The translations under genes were made by a program, and so were the position numbers. From NCBI RefSeq assembly GCF_019331695.1, contig NZ_JAHBBI010000001.1, forward strand, positions 310,001 to 374,000: 64,000 nt of DNA, read 5' to 3'. The stretch's first letter is position 1. Each line of letters starts with the position of its first letter. Shown piece by piece: positions 35,523 through 44,810 of the stretch. This stretch comes from Bifidobacterium pluvialisilvae (lineage in GTDB: Bacteria > Actinomycetota > Actinomycetes > Actinomycetales > Bifidobacteriaceae). A model generated the notes under the pieces. It ran no database searches. It saw only the letters and a program-made list of their open reading frames with translations, and had not been told where the DNA came from.

Positions 35523-37175
35523 TTGCGTAACCAACGACGTCAACCTCGTCCCGATACCGTGACAGGCGTGGGATTCGAGAGCGACACCAAGAAGAACATC
35601 CTGCCTTGGCTGGTGAGGACCGTCACGATTCTCGCGGCCGTCTCCCTCCTCGCCGGCACGGCGGCCACACAGACCACAAGCGCCGCGGAGGACGAACGCA
35701 AGATCACCATCGCCGCCATCACCGACTTCCATGGCCACATCGAGAACGGCCGGTGGGTCGGCGAACGGTTCGGCAAGGCCATGGAATACGATCCGGACAA
35801 TACCGTGCTCGTCTCCGACGGCGACCTGGTCGGCGGCTCCCCATACGAATCGGCCTCCCAGCGCGACGCCCCCACACTCGCCATGGCCCGCGCCTGGGGC
35901 CTGGGCGTCTCCGCCATGGGCAACCATGAGCTCGACCGCGGTGTGAAGGACTTCAATGAACGCGTGGCGAACCCCGCCAACCACATCGACTGGCTGGCCG
36001 CCAACGTGCACAGAACCGGGGCGTTCTCCAATCTGCGCGACTACACCATGCGCACGGTCAACGGCAAACGCGTCGCCTTCGTCGGCGCCGTCACCGACGG
36101 ATTGGGGTCCGTGCTGTCCCGCAGCGTCATGAAGGACGTGCGATTGGACGCCACGGCCGTCGAAAGCGTCAACCGCGTGGCCGACCGGCTCTCCGACGGC
36201 GACGAACGCAACGGGGAGGCCGACGTCGTCGTCGCGCTCATCCACGAGGACGCCGACATCATCGCCCAGGACCCCGTCGGCCTCGACACCAACGTCGACC
36301 TGGTCTACGCCGGCCACACCCATGCGGTGAAGACGGGACGACACACCCGTTCCGGCGCGCCCATCATCGAGGCCGGAAGCTTCGGCCGACAGGTCGCCGT
36401 GCAGGACCTGCTGGTCGCCGGCGAAGGACGGAACACCCGCGTCACGGTCTCGGACGCCTTCGGGCCGCCGGTCGTCGGCATGACCAACGGGGACGACGAT
36501 CCGGCGCGAATCATCGACGCGGCGCAGCGGACGAACGCATCGCTGCAACGCGTGGACGCCATCGTCCGGCAGGCGGACGACGCCGCACGCCGCAGCGGCG
36601 GCGTCGTGGTCTCCGCCGTCGATGACCCGTATGACAAGACCACGCCCCGGGGGCGAGACAGACTTGGCTCCCTGATCGCCGACGCGGCGCTCGACGGCGC
36701 GAGACGAACCACGGTGGGGGCCCGTGCCCGGGTGGGATTCGTCAACCCCGGCAGCCTGCGCACCCGGGCGCTCGACCTCGACGGCGACGGATTCGTCACC
36801 GTGCGCGAGGCGAAGGACATGATGGCCCTGCAGTTCGACAACGCGGTGACGACGCTCACCGGCTCCCAGCTGAAACACGCCATAGCCCAGCAATGGCATC
36901 GCAGGGACGGCGTCTGGCGTAGCGGGCACCTCGGCATATCGTCGAACGTACGCTACGACGTGCGGTTCGATGGCGAAGCGCCGTCCATAGAACGTCTCAC
37001 CGTGGACGGACGACCGGTATCCGACGGGGAGCGCGTCGTCGTGGCCGGCAACACGTTCCTGCTCACCGGAGGCGATGGCTACACGGCGTTCCTTGACGGC
37101 GACGGCTATGCCGACACCCACGTGCCATACGCGCAGACACTCATCGACTACTTGAAATCACGCGGCCGGGACTGA
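35523..37175 (+). CDS. secreted 5'-nucleotidase/calcineurin-like phosphohydrolase
   Basis: A roughly 550-residue secreted metal-dependent phosphohydrolase of the 5'-nucleotidase/2',3'-cyclic phosphodiesterase group, which would dephosphorylate extracellular nucleotides. The signal peptide follows the first 25 residues (VRTVTILAAVSLLAGTAA). The metallophosphoesterase domain has ITDFHGH, GDLVGGSPY, MGNHELDRG and VYAGHTHAVK. The C-terminal 5'-nucleotidase domain contains GFVNPGSLRT and LTGGDGYTAFLDGDGY. No LPXTG anchor is visible. The start is uncertain: TTG 35523 or in-frame GTG 35559 or 35568, none with a clear ribosome-binding site. Confidence 0.82.
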   Translation: MRNQRRQPRPDTVTGVGFESDTKKNILPWLVRTVTILAAVSLLAGTAATQTTSAAEDERKITIAAITDFHGHIENGRWVGERFGKAMEYDPDNTVLVSDGDLVGGSPYESASQRDAPTLAMARAWGLGVSAMGNHELDRGVKDFNERVANPANHIDWLAANVHRTGAFSNLRDYTMRTVNGKRVAFVGAVTDGLGSVLSRSVMKDVRLDATAVESVNRVADRLSDGDERNGEADVVVALIHEDADIIAQDPVGLDTNVDLVYAGHTHAVKTGRHTRSGAPIIEAGSFGRQVAVQDLLVAGEGRNTRVTVSDAFGPPVVGMTNGDDDPARIIDAAQRTNASLQRVDAIVRQADDAARRSGGVVVSAVDDPYDKTTPRGRDRLGSLIADAALDGARRTTVGARARVGFVNPGSLRTRALDLDGDGFVTVREAKDMMALQFDNAVTTLTGSQLKHAIAQQWHRRDGVWRSGHLGISSNVRYDVRFDGEAPSIERLTVDGRPVSDGERVVVAGNTFLLTGGDGYTAFLDGDGYADTHVPYAQTLIDYLKSRGRD

Positions 37176-37220
37176 ACACGACTACAGTGGTGCTCACCAT
37201 CTCAACGCGGAGGAGGCACC

Positions 37221-38222
37221 ATGGGCGACATCCGGTACATCAACAGCACGCTGAAGAACGCGTCAGATTCCAGCCGCGGCCTCGACAAGGCCATCAAACG
37301 GCGCAAGTCCCTGCAGAAGCGGCTCCAGCTGGCGTCCGAAACCTCGCAGCTGCTCAGCTCCGTGTGGAGCAAACATCCCTCGACCCGGCTCCGGTTCGGC
37401 GACGGCGTCACCGACCTCGCCGACGCCAAGGGCGGATCCACCCCCGGATTCCACGCCACCTCGGAGGAGGGGGAGCGGTTCATCCAGCTCAGCGCCACCG
37501 AAATCGCCCGATACCAGAGCCTGCTTTACGCCAACGGCGCCAAGGGCGGGCACCGACGACTGCTCATCGTGCTGCAGGGCATGGACGCCTCCGGCAAGGG
37601 CGGCATCGTCCGTCACGTGTTCCGCCAGGTCAACCCCATGGGCGTCCACTACCACGGCTTCGGCAAGCCCACGGACGAGGAGGCGTCCCACGACTTCCTC
37701 TGGCGCATCCGACGCGAACTGCCGAAAGACGGATGGATCTCCATCTTCGACCGCTCCCACTACGAGGACGTGGTCATGCCGCACGTGTACGGCACCATGG
37801 CAGAGGACGCGTGGCGCCCACGCTACGACACGATCCGCCGATTCGAGAAGGAGCTCGTCGCCGACGGCTGCGCCATCATCAAGATATTCCTCGTCGTCTC
37901 CCGCGACGCGCAGCGCAAACAGTTCCTCGAACGACTCGACGATCCAACGAAATACTGGAAGTTCGACGTCTCCGACCTTGACGCTCGCGAACGCTGGGAC
38001 GACTACATGGCCGCATGGCAGGAGGTGTTCGAACAGACGAGCACCGATTATGCGCCCTGGTACATCGTGCCCGCCGACAACCGCTGGTACTCCAGGGCCG
38101 TGGCGTCGGAGCTGCTGCGCGTGACGCTCAAAAGCATGGAACTCAACTGGCCGGCCGCCGACTTCGACATTGGCGAGGCCCGCAGACGACTCGATGCCGA
38201 CGGCGCAAAACCCATCCGATGA
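37221..38222 (+). CDS. ppk2: polyphosphate kinase 2 family protein
   Basis: A 333-residue PPK2 enzyme that transfers phosphate between polyphosphate and nucleotides (usually NDP to NTP or NMP to NDP). The core has Walker A LIVLQGMDASGKGGIVRHVF, the lid segment with DRSHYEDVVMPHV, and Walker B in IIKIFLVVSRDAQRKQFLER. It also has the conserved WKFDVSDLDARERWDDYM and YAPWYIVPADNRWYSR. GGAGGAGG precedes the ATG. Its stop overlaps an ATG in frame with the next helicase gene. Which PPK2 class and which nucleotide it uses cannot be judged. Confidence 0.9.
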   Translation: MGDIRYINSTLKNASDSSRGLDKAIKRRKSLQKRLQLASETSQLLSSVWSKHPSTRLRFGDGVTDLADAKGGSTPGFHATSEEGERFIQLSATEIARYQSLLYANGAKGGHRRLLIVLQGMDASGKGGIVRHVFRQVNPMGVHYHGFGKPTDEEASHDFLWRIRRELPKDGWISIFDRSHYEDVVMPHVYGTMAEDAWRPRYDTIRRFEKELVADGCAIIKIFLVVSRDAQRKQFLERLDDPTKYWKFDVSDLDARERWDDYMAAWQEVFEQTSTDYAPWYIVPADNRWYSRAVASELLRVTLKSMELNWPAADFDIGEARRRLDADGAKPIR

Positions 38223-40813
38223 CCGCCGCGGGCGTCGCACACGATACACTGGAGCGCGTGGAACAAGGGACTTTGCAAGCGCTGATTCCGGGATACGGCG
38301 ACGACGACCGCAATCTGAGCGCAGATGACATCTACGACCGTTTCTTCGACTGGGTCGCCTCACGCGGCATCGAGCCATGGCCGCATCAGGAGGACGCGCT
38401 CCTCTCGCTGCTGGCCGGCGACCACGTGATCCTGTCCACGCCCACCGGATCGGGCAAGTCACTGGTCGCGCTGGGCATGCATTTCGCCGCGCTGTGCACC
38501 GGGCGACGCTCCTATTACACCGCGCCCATCAAGGCCCTCGTCTCCGAGAAGTTCTTCGACCTCGTGGCCACGCTCGGCCGCGAGAACGTCGGCATGATCA
38601 CCGGCGACACGCACATCAACGCCGACGCCCCGGTGATCTGCTGCACCGCCGAGATCCTCGCCAACCAGGCCCTGCGCGAAGGCGCCAACGCCGACATCGG
38701 CTGTGTGGCCATGGATGAATTCCACTACTACGGCGACCCCGAACGCGGATGGGCGTGGCAGGTGCCGCTGCTCACCCTCCCCAAGACGCAGTTCCTGCTC
38801 ATGAGCGCCACCCTCGGCGACGTCACCGGCATCGTACAGACGCTCGAACGCCACACCGACGGCGAGGTGGCCATCGTCGACAACGCCAAACGGCCCATCC
38901 CGCTGAGCTACGAATACGTGGACACCCAGCTCGCCTCCACGGTCGAACGCACCATGGGCCAGGGGGAGTCGCCCGTCTACGTCGTCCACTTCTCCCAGGA
39001 CGCCGCATTGGAGACCGCACAGGCCCTCTCCAGCGCCGGCGTCACCACCAAGGAGCAGCGCGACCGCATCAAGGACGCCATAGCCGGCACCAGATTCACC
39101 ACCGCGTTCGGCAAGATCCTCCAACGACTGCTGCGCACCGGCATCGGCGTCCACCACGCCGGCATGCTGCCCCGCTACCGCAGGCTCGTCGAACAGCTCG
39201 CCCAACAGGGACTACTGCCCATCATCTGCGGCACCGACACCCTCGGCGTCGGCATCAACGTGCCCATCCACACCGTCATCCTCACCCAGCTCACCAAATT
39301 CGACGGCTCACGCATGCGGCGTCTCAAGGCCCGCGAATTCCACCAGATCGCCGGCCGCGCCGGCCGCTCCGGATTCGACACCGAAGGTCTCGTCATCGCC
39401 GAGGCCCCCGAGTACGAGATAGAGAACGCCCGCGCCCTCGCCAAGGCCGGCAACGACCCGAAGAAACTCAAGAAGATCAAACGCAAGAAGCCGCAGGAGG
39501 GCTTCGTCACCTGGAACAACGCCACCTTCGACAAGCTCATCGACCAGCCGCCCGAGACGCTCGTACCCCACATGCGCATCAGCCACTCCATGGTGCTTGC
39601 CGAAGTGGAGCAGGGCGGCGACGCCCGCGCCCGCATCAACGACCTCATCGACGACTCCGCGCAGACCCCCAAGCAGAAGGAGAAGCTGCACGAACGCGCC
39701 GACGAGATCTTCCAGACCCTCACCGACACGCAGGTCATCGAATGCGAGACCGCCCCGGACGGCACCGACGAATACTTCACCACCGTCGACCTGCCCGACG
39801 ACTTCGCCCTCGACCAACCCCTCAGCCCGTTCCTCCTGGCCGCGCTCGAACTGCTCGACCCCGAATCCGAGACCTATGCGCTCGACGTGATCTCCATGGT
39901 CGAATCCACGCTCGAGGACCCGCGCCAGGTGCTGCGCGCCCAGGAGCGCCAGGCCCGCGACAAGGCGCTCGCCGACATGAAGGCCGACGGCCTCGACTAC
40001 GACGAACGCATGGACCGGCTCCAGGAGATCACCTATCCCAAGCCGCTGGAGGACATGCTCGACGCCGCGTTCGACCAGTACCGCAAGGACGTGCCGTGGG
40101 CGAACGACTACTGGCTCAGCCCCAAGTCCGTGCTGCGCGACATGGTCGAGACCGCCTCCGACTTCACCGGATACATCGCCAGATACAACATCGCCCGTTC
40201 CGAGGGCACGCTGCTGCGCTACCTCTCCGACGCATACCGTGTGCTCGAACGCACCGTACCTGAGGAGAAATACGACGACCGTCTCGACGACATCGTCGCA
40301 TGGCTGCGCGTGGTCGTGCGCGGCATCGACTCCAGCCTCGTCGACGAATGGGAGAACGCCGGCGGCGCCGACGCGGCCGAGGCCGCCACCGCCGCCGCGC
40401 CACCGACCCGTCCCGACGAGGTGGTCCGCGACCGACGCGGTCTCACCGTACTCGTGCGCAACGCGCTCTTCCATCGCGTGGAGCTCATGGACCGCGAGGA
40501 CACCAGGACGCTCGCCGCCCTCGACGAGCAGTGGGGCATGGGCCTGCGCGACTGGGAGGACGCCCTCGACGACTACTACGACGAACACGACTACGTGAAC
40601 GTGGACGCCGAAGCCCGCTCCCCGGAGTACTTCATGCTCGACACCACGCCGGAACGCTCCGAACACCGGTGGAAGGTCCGTCAGATCATCGACGACTCGG
40701 ACGGCGACCACGACTGGGCCATCACCGGCACCGTCGACCTCGATGCCACGCAGGACAGCGCCGAGGTGACCTTTGACGACTACCACGTGGGCCCGGTCGA
40801 CGGCCTCGGCTGA
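38219..40813 (+). CDS. helY: DEAD/DEAH-box helicase of the Mtr4/Ski2/HelY type
   Basis: An 864-residue superfamily 2 helicase, ATP-driven on RNA or DNA. Motif I is STPTGSGKSLVA, motif Ia TAPIKALVSEKF, motif II DEFH, and motif III LMSATLGDVT. Motif V and VI lie in LGVGINVPIHTVI and FHQIAGRAGRSGFD. A C-terminal DSHCT-like region of about 350 residues, helical and acidic, carries the actinobacterial HelY-type features, although this protein is shorter than M. tuberculosis HelY. The ATG at 38219 overlaps the ppk2 stop (ATGA). An in-frame GTG at 38258 (851 residues) follows a -10 element and may be the real start. Confidence 0.9.
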   Translation: MTAAGVAHDTLERVEQGTLQALIPGYGDDDRNLSADDIYDRFFDWVASRGIEPWPHQEDALLSLLAGDHVILSTPTGSGKSLVALGMHFAALCTGRRSYYTAPIKALVSEKFFDLVATLGRENVGMITGDTHINADAPVICCTAEILANQALREGANADIGCVAMDEFHYYGDPERGWAWQVPLLTLPKTQFLLMSATLGDVTGIVQTLERHTDGEVAIVDNAKRPIPLSYEYVDTQLASTVERTMGQGESPVYVVHFSQDAALETAQALSSAGVTTKEQRDRIKDAIAGTRFTTAFGKILQRLLRTGIGVHHAGMLPRYRRLVEQLAQQGLLPIICGTDTLGVGINVPIHTVILTQLTKFDGSRMRRLKAREFHQIAGRAGRSGFDTEGLVIAEAPEYEIENARALAKAGNDPKKLKKIKRKKPQEGFVTWNNATFDKLIDQPPETLVPHMRISHSMVLAEVEQGGDARARINDLIDDSAQTPKQKEKLHERADEIFQTLTDTQVIECETAPDGTDEYFTTVDLPDDFALDQPLSPFLLAALELLDPESETYALDVISMVESTLEDPRQVLRAQERQARDKALADMKADGLDYDERMDRLQEITYPKPLEDMLDAAFDQYRKDVPWANDYWLSPKSVLRDMVETASDFTGYIARYNIARSEGTLLRYLSDAYRVLERTVPEEKYDDRLDDIVAWLRVVVRGIDSSLVDEWENAGGADAAEAATAAAPPTRPDEVVRDRRGLTVLVRNALFHRVELMDREDTRTLAALDEQWGMGLRDWEDALDDYYDEHDYVNVDAEARSPEYFMLDTTPERSEHRWKVRQIIDDSDGDHDWAITGTVDLDATQDSAEVTFDDYHVGPVDGLG
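38245..38250 (+). promoter_or_regulatory. -10 element before the helicase gene, implying a leaderless transcript
   Basis: TACACT (38245-38250) is seven bases before an in-frame GTG at 38258. It lies within the first codons of the ATGA-coupled reading from ppk2, so the gene may have both a coupled start and a leaderless one. Confidence 0.4.
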
Positions 40814-40863
40814 ACACCGCATACGCCGTCCCATGACCGGCCGGCGCCTATGACGCAACGATA

Positions 40864-40879
40864 TCGAACAGTTGTTCGA
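40864..40879. promoter_or_regulatory. LexA (SOS) box in the rarA promoter
   Basis: TCGAACA-GT-TGTTCGA is a perfect inverted repeat that fits the Gram-positive and actinobacterial LexA consensus CGAAC-N4-GTTCG exactly. It lies just upstream of the -10 TACACT (40890-40895), in the -35 region, so LexA binding would block transcription. Confidence 0.75.
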
Positions 40880-40889
40880 AATCATGGGA

Positions 40890-40895
40890 TACACT
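40890..40895 (+). promoter_or_regulatory. -10 element of rarA, implying a leaderless transcript
   Basis: TACACT followed by six bases (GGACTC) and the ATG at 40902. No ribosome-binding site is present. The LexA-type box overlaps the expected -35 position. Confidence 0.5.
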
Positions 40896-40901
40896 GGACT
40901 C

Positions 40902-42293
40902 ATGTCCGAAACAGGTATGGATGATCTCTTCAGCACGGCGGAGCCCCCCCGGGACGTCACCCGCCCGCTCGCCGTCCGCATGCGTCCGACGACGCTCGAC
41001 GACGTCCTCGGTCAGGACCACATCCTGGCCGAAGGATCGCCGTTGCGAAGGCTCGCCTCGCCGGCCAGTCGCGGATCGCTGACCGCGCCGAGCTCGGTGA
41101 TCCTGTTCGGTCCCCCCGGGGTCGGCAAGACCACCCTCGCCACCATCGTCGCCAAACAATCCGGGCGCCGGTTCGAAGAACTCTCCGCCGTCACCTCCGG
41201 CGTCAAGGACGTGCGCGAGGTCCTCCGCCGTGCGCACGACAGCCTCGTCGCCACCGGCAAGGAGACCGTGCTGTTCATCGACGAGGTCCACCGCTTCTCC
41301 AAATCACAGCAGGACGCACTGCTGCCCAGCGTGGAGAACCGCGACGTCACCTTCATCGGCGCCACCACCGAAAACCCCAGTTTCTCCGTCATCGCACCGT
41401 TGCTGTCACGCTCCGTCGTCGTCAAACTCAACCCCCTCGACCCCGACGACCTCGCGACCCTCATCCGCCGTGCGCTGCACGACAAACGAGGCCTCGCCGA
41501 CGAGGTCAAGGCGACTGACGATGCCGTCGACGACATCATCAGGCTCGCCGGAGGCGACGCCCGCAAGACCCTTACCATCCTCGAAGCCGCAGCCGGCGCC
41601 ATGACCGGCGACAGGCAACGCAAAAAAGGTGCGAGGAAACCCATCATCACCCCGCAGACCGTCGCCCAGGTCATGGACGTCGCCGCCGTCCGATACGACA
41701 AGGCCGGCGACGACCACTACGACGTCGCCAGCGCCTTCATCAAATCCATGCGCGGCTCCGACGTCGACGCAGCCCTCCACTATCTCGCCCGGATGCTCCG
41801 CGCCGGCGAAGACCCGCGCTTCATCGCGCGACGCATCATGATAGCCTCCGCCGAAGAGGTCGGCATGGCGGCCCCGCAAATCCTCCAGACCACCGTCGCC
41901 GCCGCACAGGCCGTCGCCATGATCGGCATGCCCGAGGCCCGCATCATCCTCTCCGAAGCCGTTATCGCCGTCGCCACCGCACCCAAATCCAACGCCAGCT
42001 ACAACGCCATCAACGCCGCGCTCGCCGACGTGGACGCCGGGCTGATAGGCCAAGTGCCCCTGCACCTGCGCAACGCCCCGACCAAGCTCATGAAGCAGTG
42101 GGGCAACCACGAGGGATACCAGTACGCCCACGATGCGCCCGGCGCCGTCGCCCGCCAGCAGTACATGCCTGACGAATTGGTTGGACGGGAGTATTATCAT
42201 CCTAATGACCGAGGTTATGAACGGGAGATAGGTCCGCGTCTGGAACGGATTCGCGGCATCCTCCACGGAGAGGACGGCGAACCCCGCGCATAG
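40902..42293 (+). CDS. rarA: replication-associated recombination protein A (RarA/MgsA)
   Basis: A 463-residue AAA+ ATPase of the RarA/Mgs1/WRNIP1 family, which acts at stalled replication forks. Walker A is GPPGVGKTT (70-78), Walker B VLFIDEVHRF, sensor 1 IGATTENPSF and the arginine finger region follows in LLSRS. The C-terminal tetramerisation domain includes DVASAFIKSMRGSDVDAALHYLARM and EVGMAAPQILQTTVAAAQAV. The frame opens at 40872, but the ATG at 40902 fits the promoter. It has its own promoter with a LexA-type box, fitting a DNA-damage role. mtrA follows after 54 nt. Confidence 0.92.
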   Translation: MSETGMDDLFSTAEPPRDVTRPLAVRMRPTTLDDVLGQDHILAEGSPLRRLASPASRGSLTAPSSVILFGPPGVGKTTLATIVAKQSGRRFEELSAVTSGVKDVREVLRRAHDSLVATGKETVLFIDEVHRFSKSQQDALLPSVENRDVTFIGATTENPSFSVIAPLLSRSVVVKLNPLDPDDLATLIRRALHDKRGLADEVKATDDAVDDIIRLAGGDARKTLTILEAAAGAMTGDRQRKKGARKPIITPQTVAQVMDVAAVRYDKAGDDHYDVASAFIKSMRGSDVDAALHYLARMLRAGEDPRFIARRIMIASAEEVGMAAPQILQTTVAAAQAVAMIGMPEARIILSEAVIAVATAPKSNASYNAINAALADVDAGLIGQVPLHLRNAPTKLMKQWGNHEGYQYAHDAPGAVARQQYMPDELVGREYYHPNDRGYEREIGPRLERIRGILHGEDGEPRA

Positions 42294-42347
42294 CCCTGAC
42301 GGCAGGCGGCAGTACAACACATACGCACCCGAACAAGGAGAGTTCAA

Positions 42348-43073
42348 GTGGAGTCCAAGACGACCATTCTGATTGTGGACGACGATCAGGCATTGGGCGA
42401 GATGCTGTCCATCGTTCTTGAATCCGAAGGCTTCGCCACGGTGGTCTGCTACGACGGCCTGCGCGCCGTGGAGAGGTTTCCGACGATCGGCCCCGACCTC
42501 ATCCTTCTCGACGTCATGCTCCCCGGACTCGACGGCGTCGAAGTGGCCAAGGAGATTCGCAATACGTCCCAGGTGCCGATCATCATGCTCACCGCGAAGT
42601 CTGATACGAGGGACGTGGTCAGCGGTCTGGCGGCCGGTGCCGACGATTATGTCGCCAAGCCGTTCAAGGTGGCCGAGCTGGTGGCCCGCATCAAGGCGCG
42701 TCTGCGCGTGGCAGCCCCGATCCTCCAGGCCAGGGCCGAGGACCGCGGCAACGTCCAGGTCATCAACGAAGGCGGCGTCACCATCAACCGCGCCGAACAC
42801 ACCGCCACCAAGAACGGCTCCGACCTCAATCTCACGCCCATGGAATTCGAGCTGCTGTTCGTGCTCGCCGCCAACAGCGGCGAGGTGTTGTCCCGGGGGG
42901 AACTGCTGGAGAAGGTGTGGGGTTATCAGAACTCCGGCGACGCCCGACTGGTGAACGTGCATGTGCAGCGGCTGCGCCAGAAGGTCGAGGACAATCCCGA
43001 ACATCCGCAGATCATCCAGACGGTCCGCGGCGTCGGATACAAGTTCGTCCCTCCCGCCAACGACGCCGACTGA
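42348..43073 (+). CDS. mtrA: two-component response regulator MtrA
   Basis: A 241-residue OmpR/PhoB-type regulator. The receiver domain has acidic residues Asp11-Asp13, phosphoacceptor Asp55 in LILLDVMLPGLDG, and Lys at KPF. The winged-helix DNA-binding domain ends VRGVGYKFV. Start GTG 42348 has AAGGAG seven nt upstream. It is first in the mtrA-mtrB-lpqB operon that is conserved across actinobacteria, where MtrAB coordinates cell-wall metabolism and division with osmotic state. Confidence 0.92.
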   Translation: MESKTTILIVDDDQALGEMLSIVLESEGFATVVCYDGLRAVERFPTIGPDLILLDVMLPGLDGVEVAKEIRNTSQVPIIMLTAKSDTRDVVSGLAAGADDYVAKPFKVAELVARIKARLRVAAPILQARAEDRGNVQVINEGGVTINRAEHTATKNGSDLNLTPMEFELLFVLAANSGEVLSRGELLEKVWGYQNSGDARLVNVHVQRLRQKVEDNPEHPQIIQTVRGVGYKFVPPANDAD

Positions 43074-43094
43074 CGGCACCGGTGACGGGGACCG

Positions 43095-44810
43095 ATGATG
43101 ACGGGGAAAGAGCCCTCTTCGGGAACGGGAATGCCTCTGCTCAGGCTGTGGCGCCGGCTGCGTGCCGCCATACGCCGTTCCCTGCAGCGCCGCATCATCG
43201 TCATCGTCGTGCTGATGTCGCTTGCCATCGCCTTTGGCTTCTCCGTCGTCTCCGTCGTCTCCGTGCGCTCCACCCTGCTCAAACAGGCGTCGGAGCAGTC
43301 GCAACGGGACTTCACCGAGGAGGTCCAGCGTGCGCAGGCGAACCTGGATTCCTCCGACGTGGTCAACCGCATCGACTATCAGCGTCTGATCACGGACCTC
43401 GCCTCCACGTTGCAGGACGAGGGGAGCTCCAACCTCCTCGGCGTCTACATCGTGGGGGAATCGGGGGAGTACGATTCGGTCGTTCCCGTATCCACCGATC
43501 CGGAATACATGAGTCTGATCTCCGACACCATGCGCGACGAGGTCGCCTCCGACGAGGCGGGGGACATCTTCTACCAGCCGGTGGGGTATGGCCGTGAGAA
43601 CCAGCCCGACCTGCCCGGAGCCATCCTCGGTGCTTCGCTGACCATGCCGGACGGTGGCGACGTGAGTCTGTTCGCCGCGTACTCCTATGAGTCCCAGGAA
43701 CGTTCGGTGATGAGCATCCAGACCACCCTGCTGGCCTGCTCACTGGTCCTGAGCGTGGTCATCGGCCTGATGACCTGGCGCGTGCTCCGGGGCATCATCC
43801 GTCCTGTGGAATCCGTCGCCGTGGCCGCCGAGTATCTTTCCGACGGCAACCGCTCCGCACGCGTGAAGGTCGACCGCTATGACGAGATCGGCGTGCTCCA
43901 GCGCTCGTTCAACGAGATGGCGGATTCGCTGAACACCACGATCGAGGAGCTGGAGACCATCAGCTCCATGCAGCGCCGGTTCGTCTCCGACGTGAGCCAT
44001 GAGCTGCGCACCCCCGTGACCACCATCCGCATGGCCGCGGACCTGCTGGAGTCGAGGAAGGGTGATTTCGATTCGACCACGGCCCGCACCGTCGAACTGC
44101 TCGGCGACCAGACCACGCGTTTCCAGGATATGCTCGCCGACCTGCTGGAGATCTCCCGTTACGACGCCGGATCGGCGGCGGCCGATCTCATCGCCATGGA
44201 CATGCGCGGCCCCATCAACGAGGCCGTGCGCGACGTCGTCGAGATCGCGCAGGCGAAGCAGGTGCCCATCGAGGTGACCCTGCCCGACCGTGAGGTCTAT
44301 GCCGACATCGACGCCCGACGCATCGAACGGATCCTGAGGAACCTGCTGGGCAACGCCGTCGACTTCGCCGAGGGAAAACCCGTCGAGGTGCGCATCGCCG
44401 CGAACGATGTGGGCGTGGTGGTCGGTGTGCGGGACTACGGCACCGGCATCAGCCAGGAGAACCTGTCCCATGTCTTCGACCGGTTCTGGCGGGCCGACGC
44501 CTCGCGCTCCCGTATCACCGGCGGCACCGGCCTGGGCCTGTCCATATCCCTGCAGGACGCGCGGCTGCACCACGGCGGTCTCGAGGTGCGGTCCGCGTTG
44601 GGCAAGGGCACGTGGTTCCTGCTCTCCGTGCCGGTGAAGTCGGGGGAGAGGCCCGGGCCGGAGCAGTATCCGATCCGGTTCGCCGACGACACGTCGATGA
44701 ACGTGCTCGGCCGGTTCCTTACCGGGCAGACCCGTCGCGAAGGCTGGGAGGGCGACGACGATCGAGGCCGCGGGATCGCGGACGACAGTGAGGAGGACGG
44801 CAATGCGTAG
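43095..44810 (+). CDS. mtrB: sensor histidine kinase MtrB
   Basis: A 571-residue membrane histidine kinase. A first membrane segment (IIVIVVLMSLAIAFGFSVVS), an extracellular loop of about 140 residues and a second segment (LLACSLVLSVVIGLMTWRVL) lead to a HAMP domain. Dimerisation helices follow with the phosphorylated His302 in VSDVSHELRTPVTT. The ATP-binding domain has the N box RNLLGNAVDFA, G1 VRDYGTGI and G2 GTGLGLS. It lies 21 nt after mtrA and overlaps lpqB. A C-terminal tail of about 60 residues beyond the kinase core is hydrophilic. Confidence 0.92.
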   Translation: MMTGKEPSSGTGMPLLRLWRRLRAAIRRSLQRRIIVIVVLMSLAIAFGFSVVSVVSVRSTLLKQASEQSQRDFTEEVQRAQANLDSSDVVNRIDYQRLITDLASTLQDEGSSNLLGVYIVGESGEYDSVVPVSTDPEYMSLISDTMRDEVASDEAGDIFYQPVGYGRENQPDLPGAILGASLTMPDGGDVSLFAAYSYESQERSVMSIQTTLLACSLVLSVVIGLMTWRVLRGIIRPVESVAVAAEYLSDGNRSARVKVDRYDEIGVLQRSFNEMADSLNTTIEELETISSMQRRFVSDVSHELRTPVTTIRMAADLLESRKGDFDSTTARTVELLGDQTTRFQDMLADLLEISRYDAGSAAADLIAMDMRGPINEAVRDVVEIAQAKQVPIEVTLPDREVYADIDARRIERILRNLLGNAVDFAEGKPVEVRIAANDVGVVVGVRDYGTGISQENLSHVFDRFWRADASRSRITGGTGLGLSISLQDARLHHGGLEVRSALGKGTWFLLSVPVKSGERPGPEQYPIRFADDTSMNVLGRFLTGQTRREGWEGDDDRGRGIADDSEEDGNA

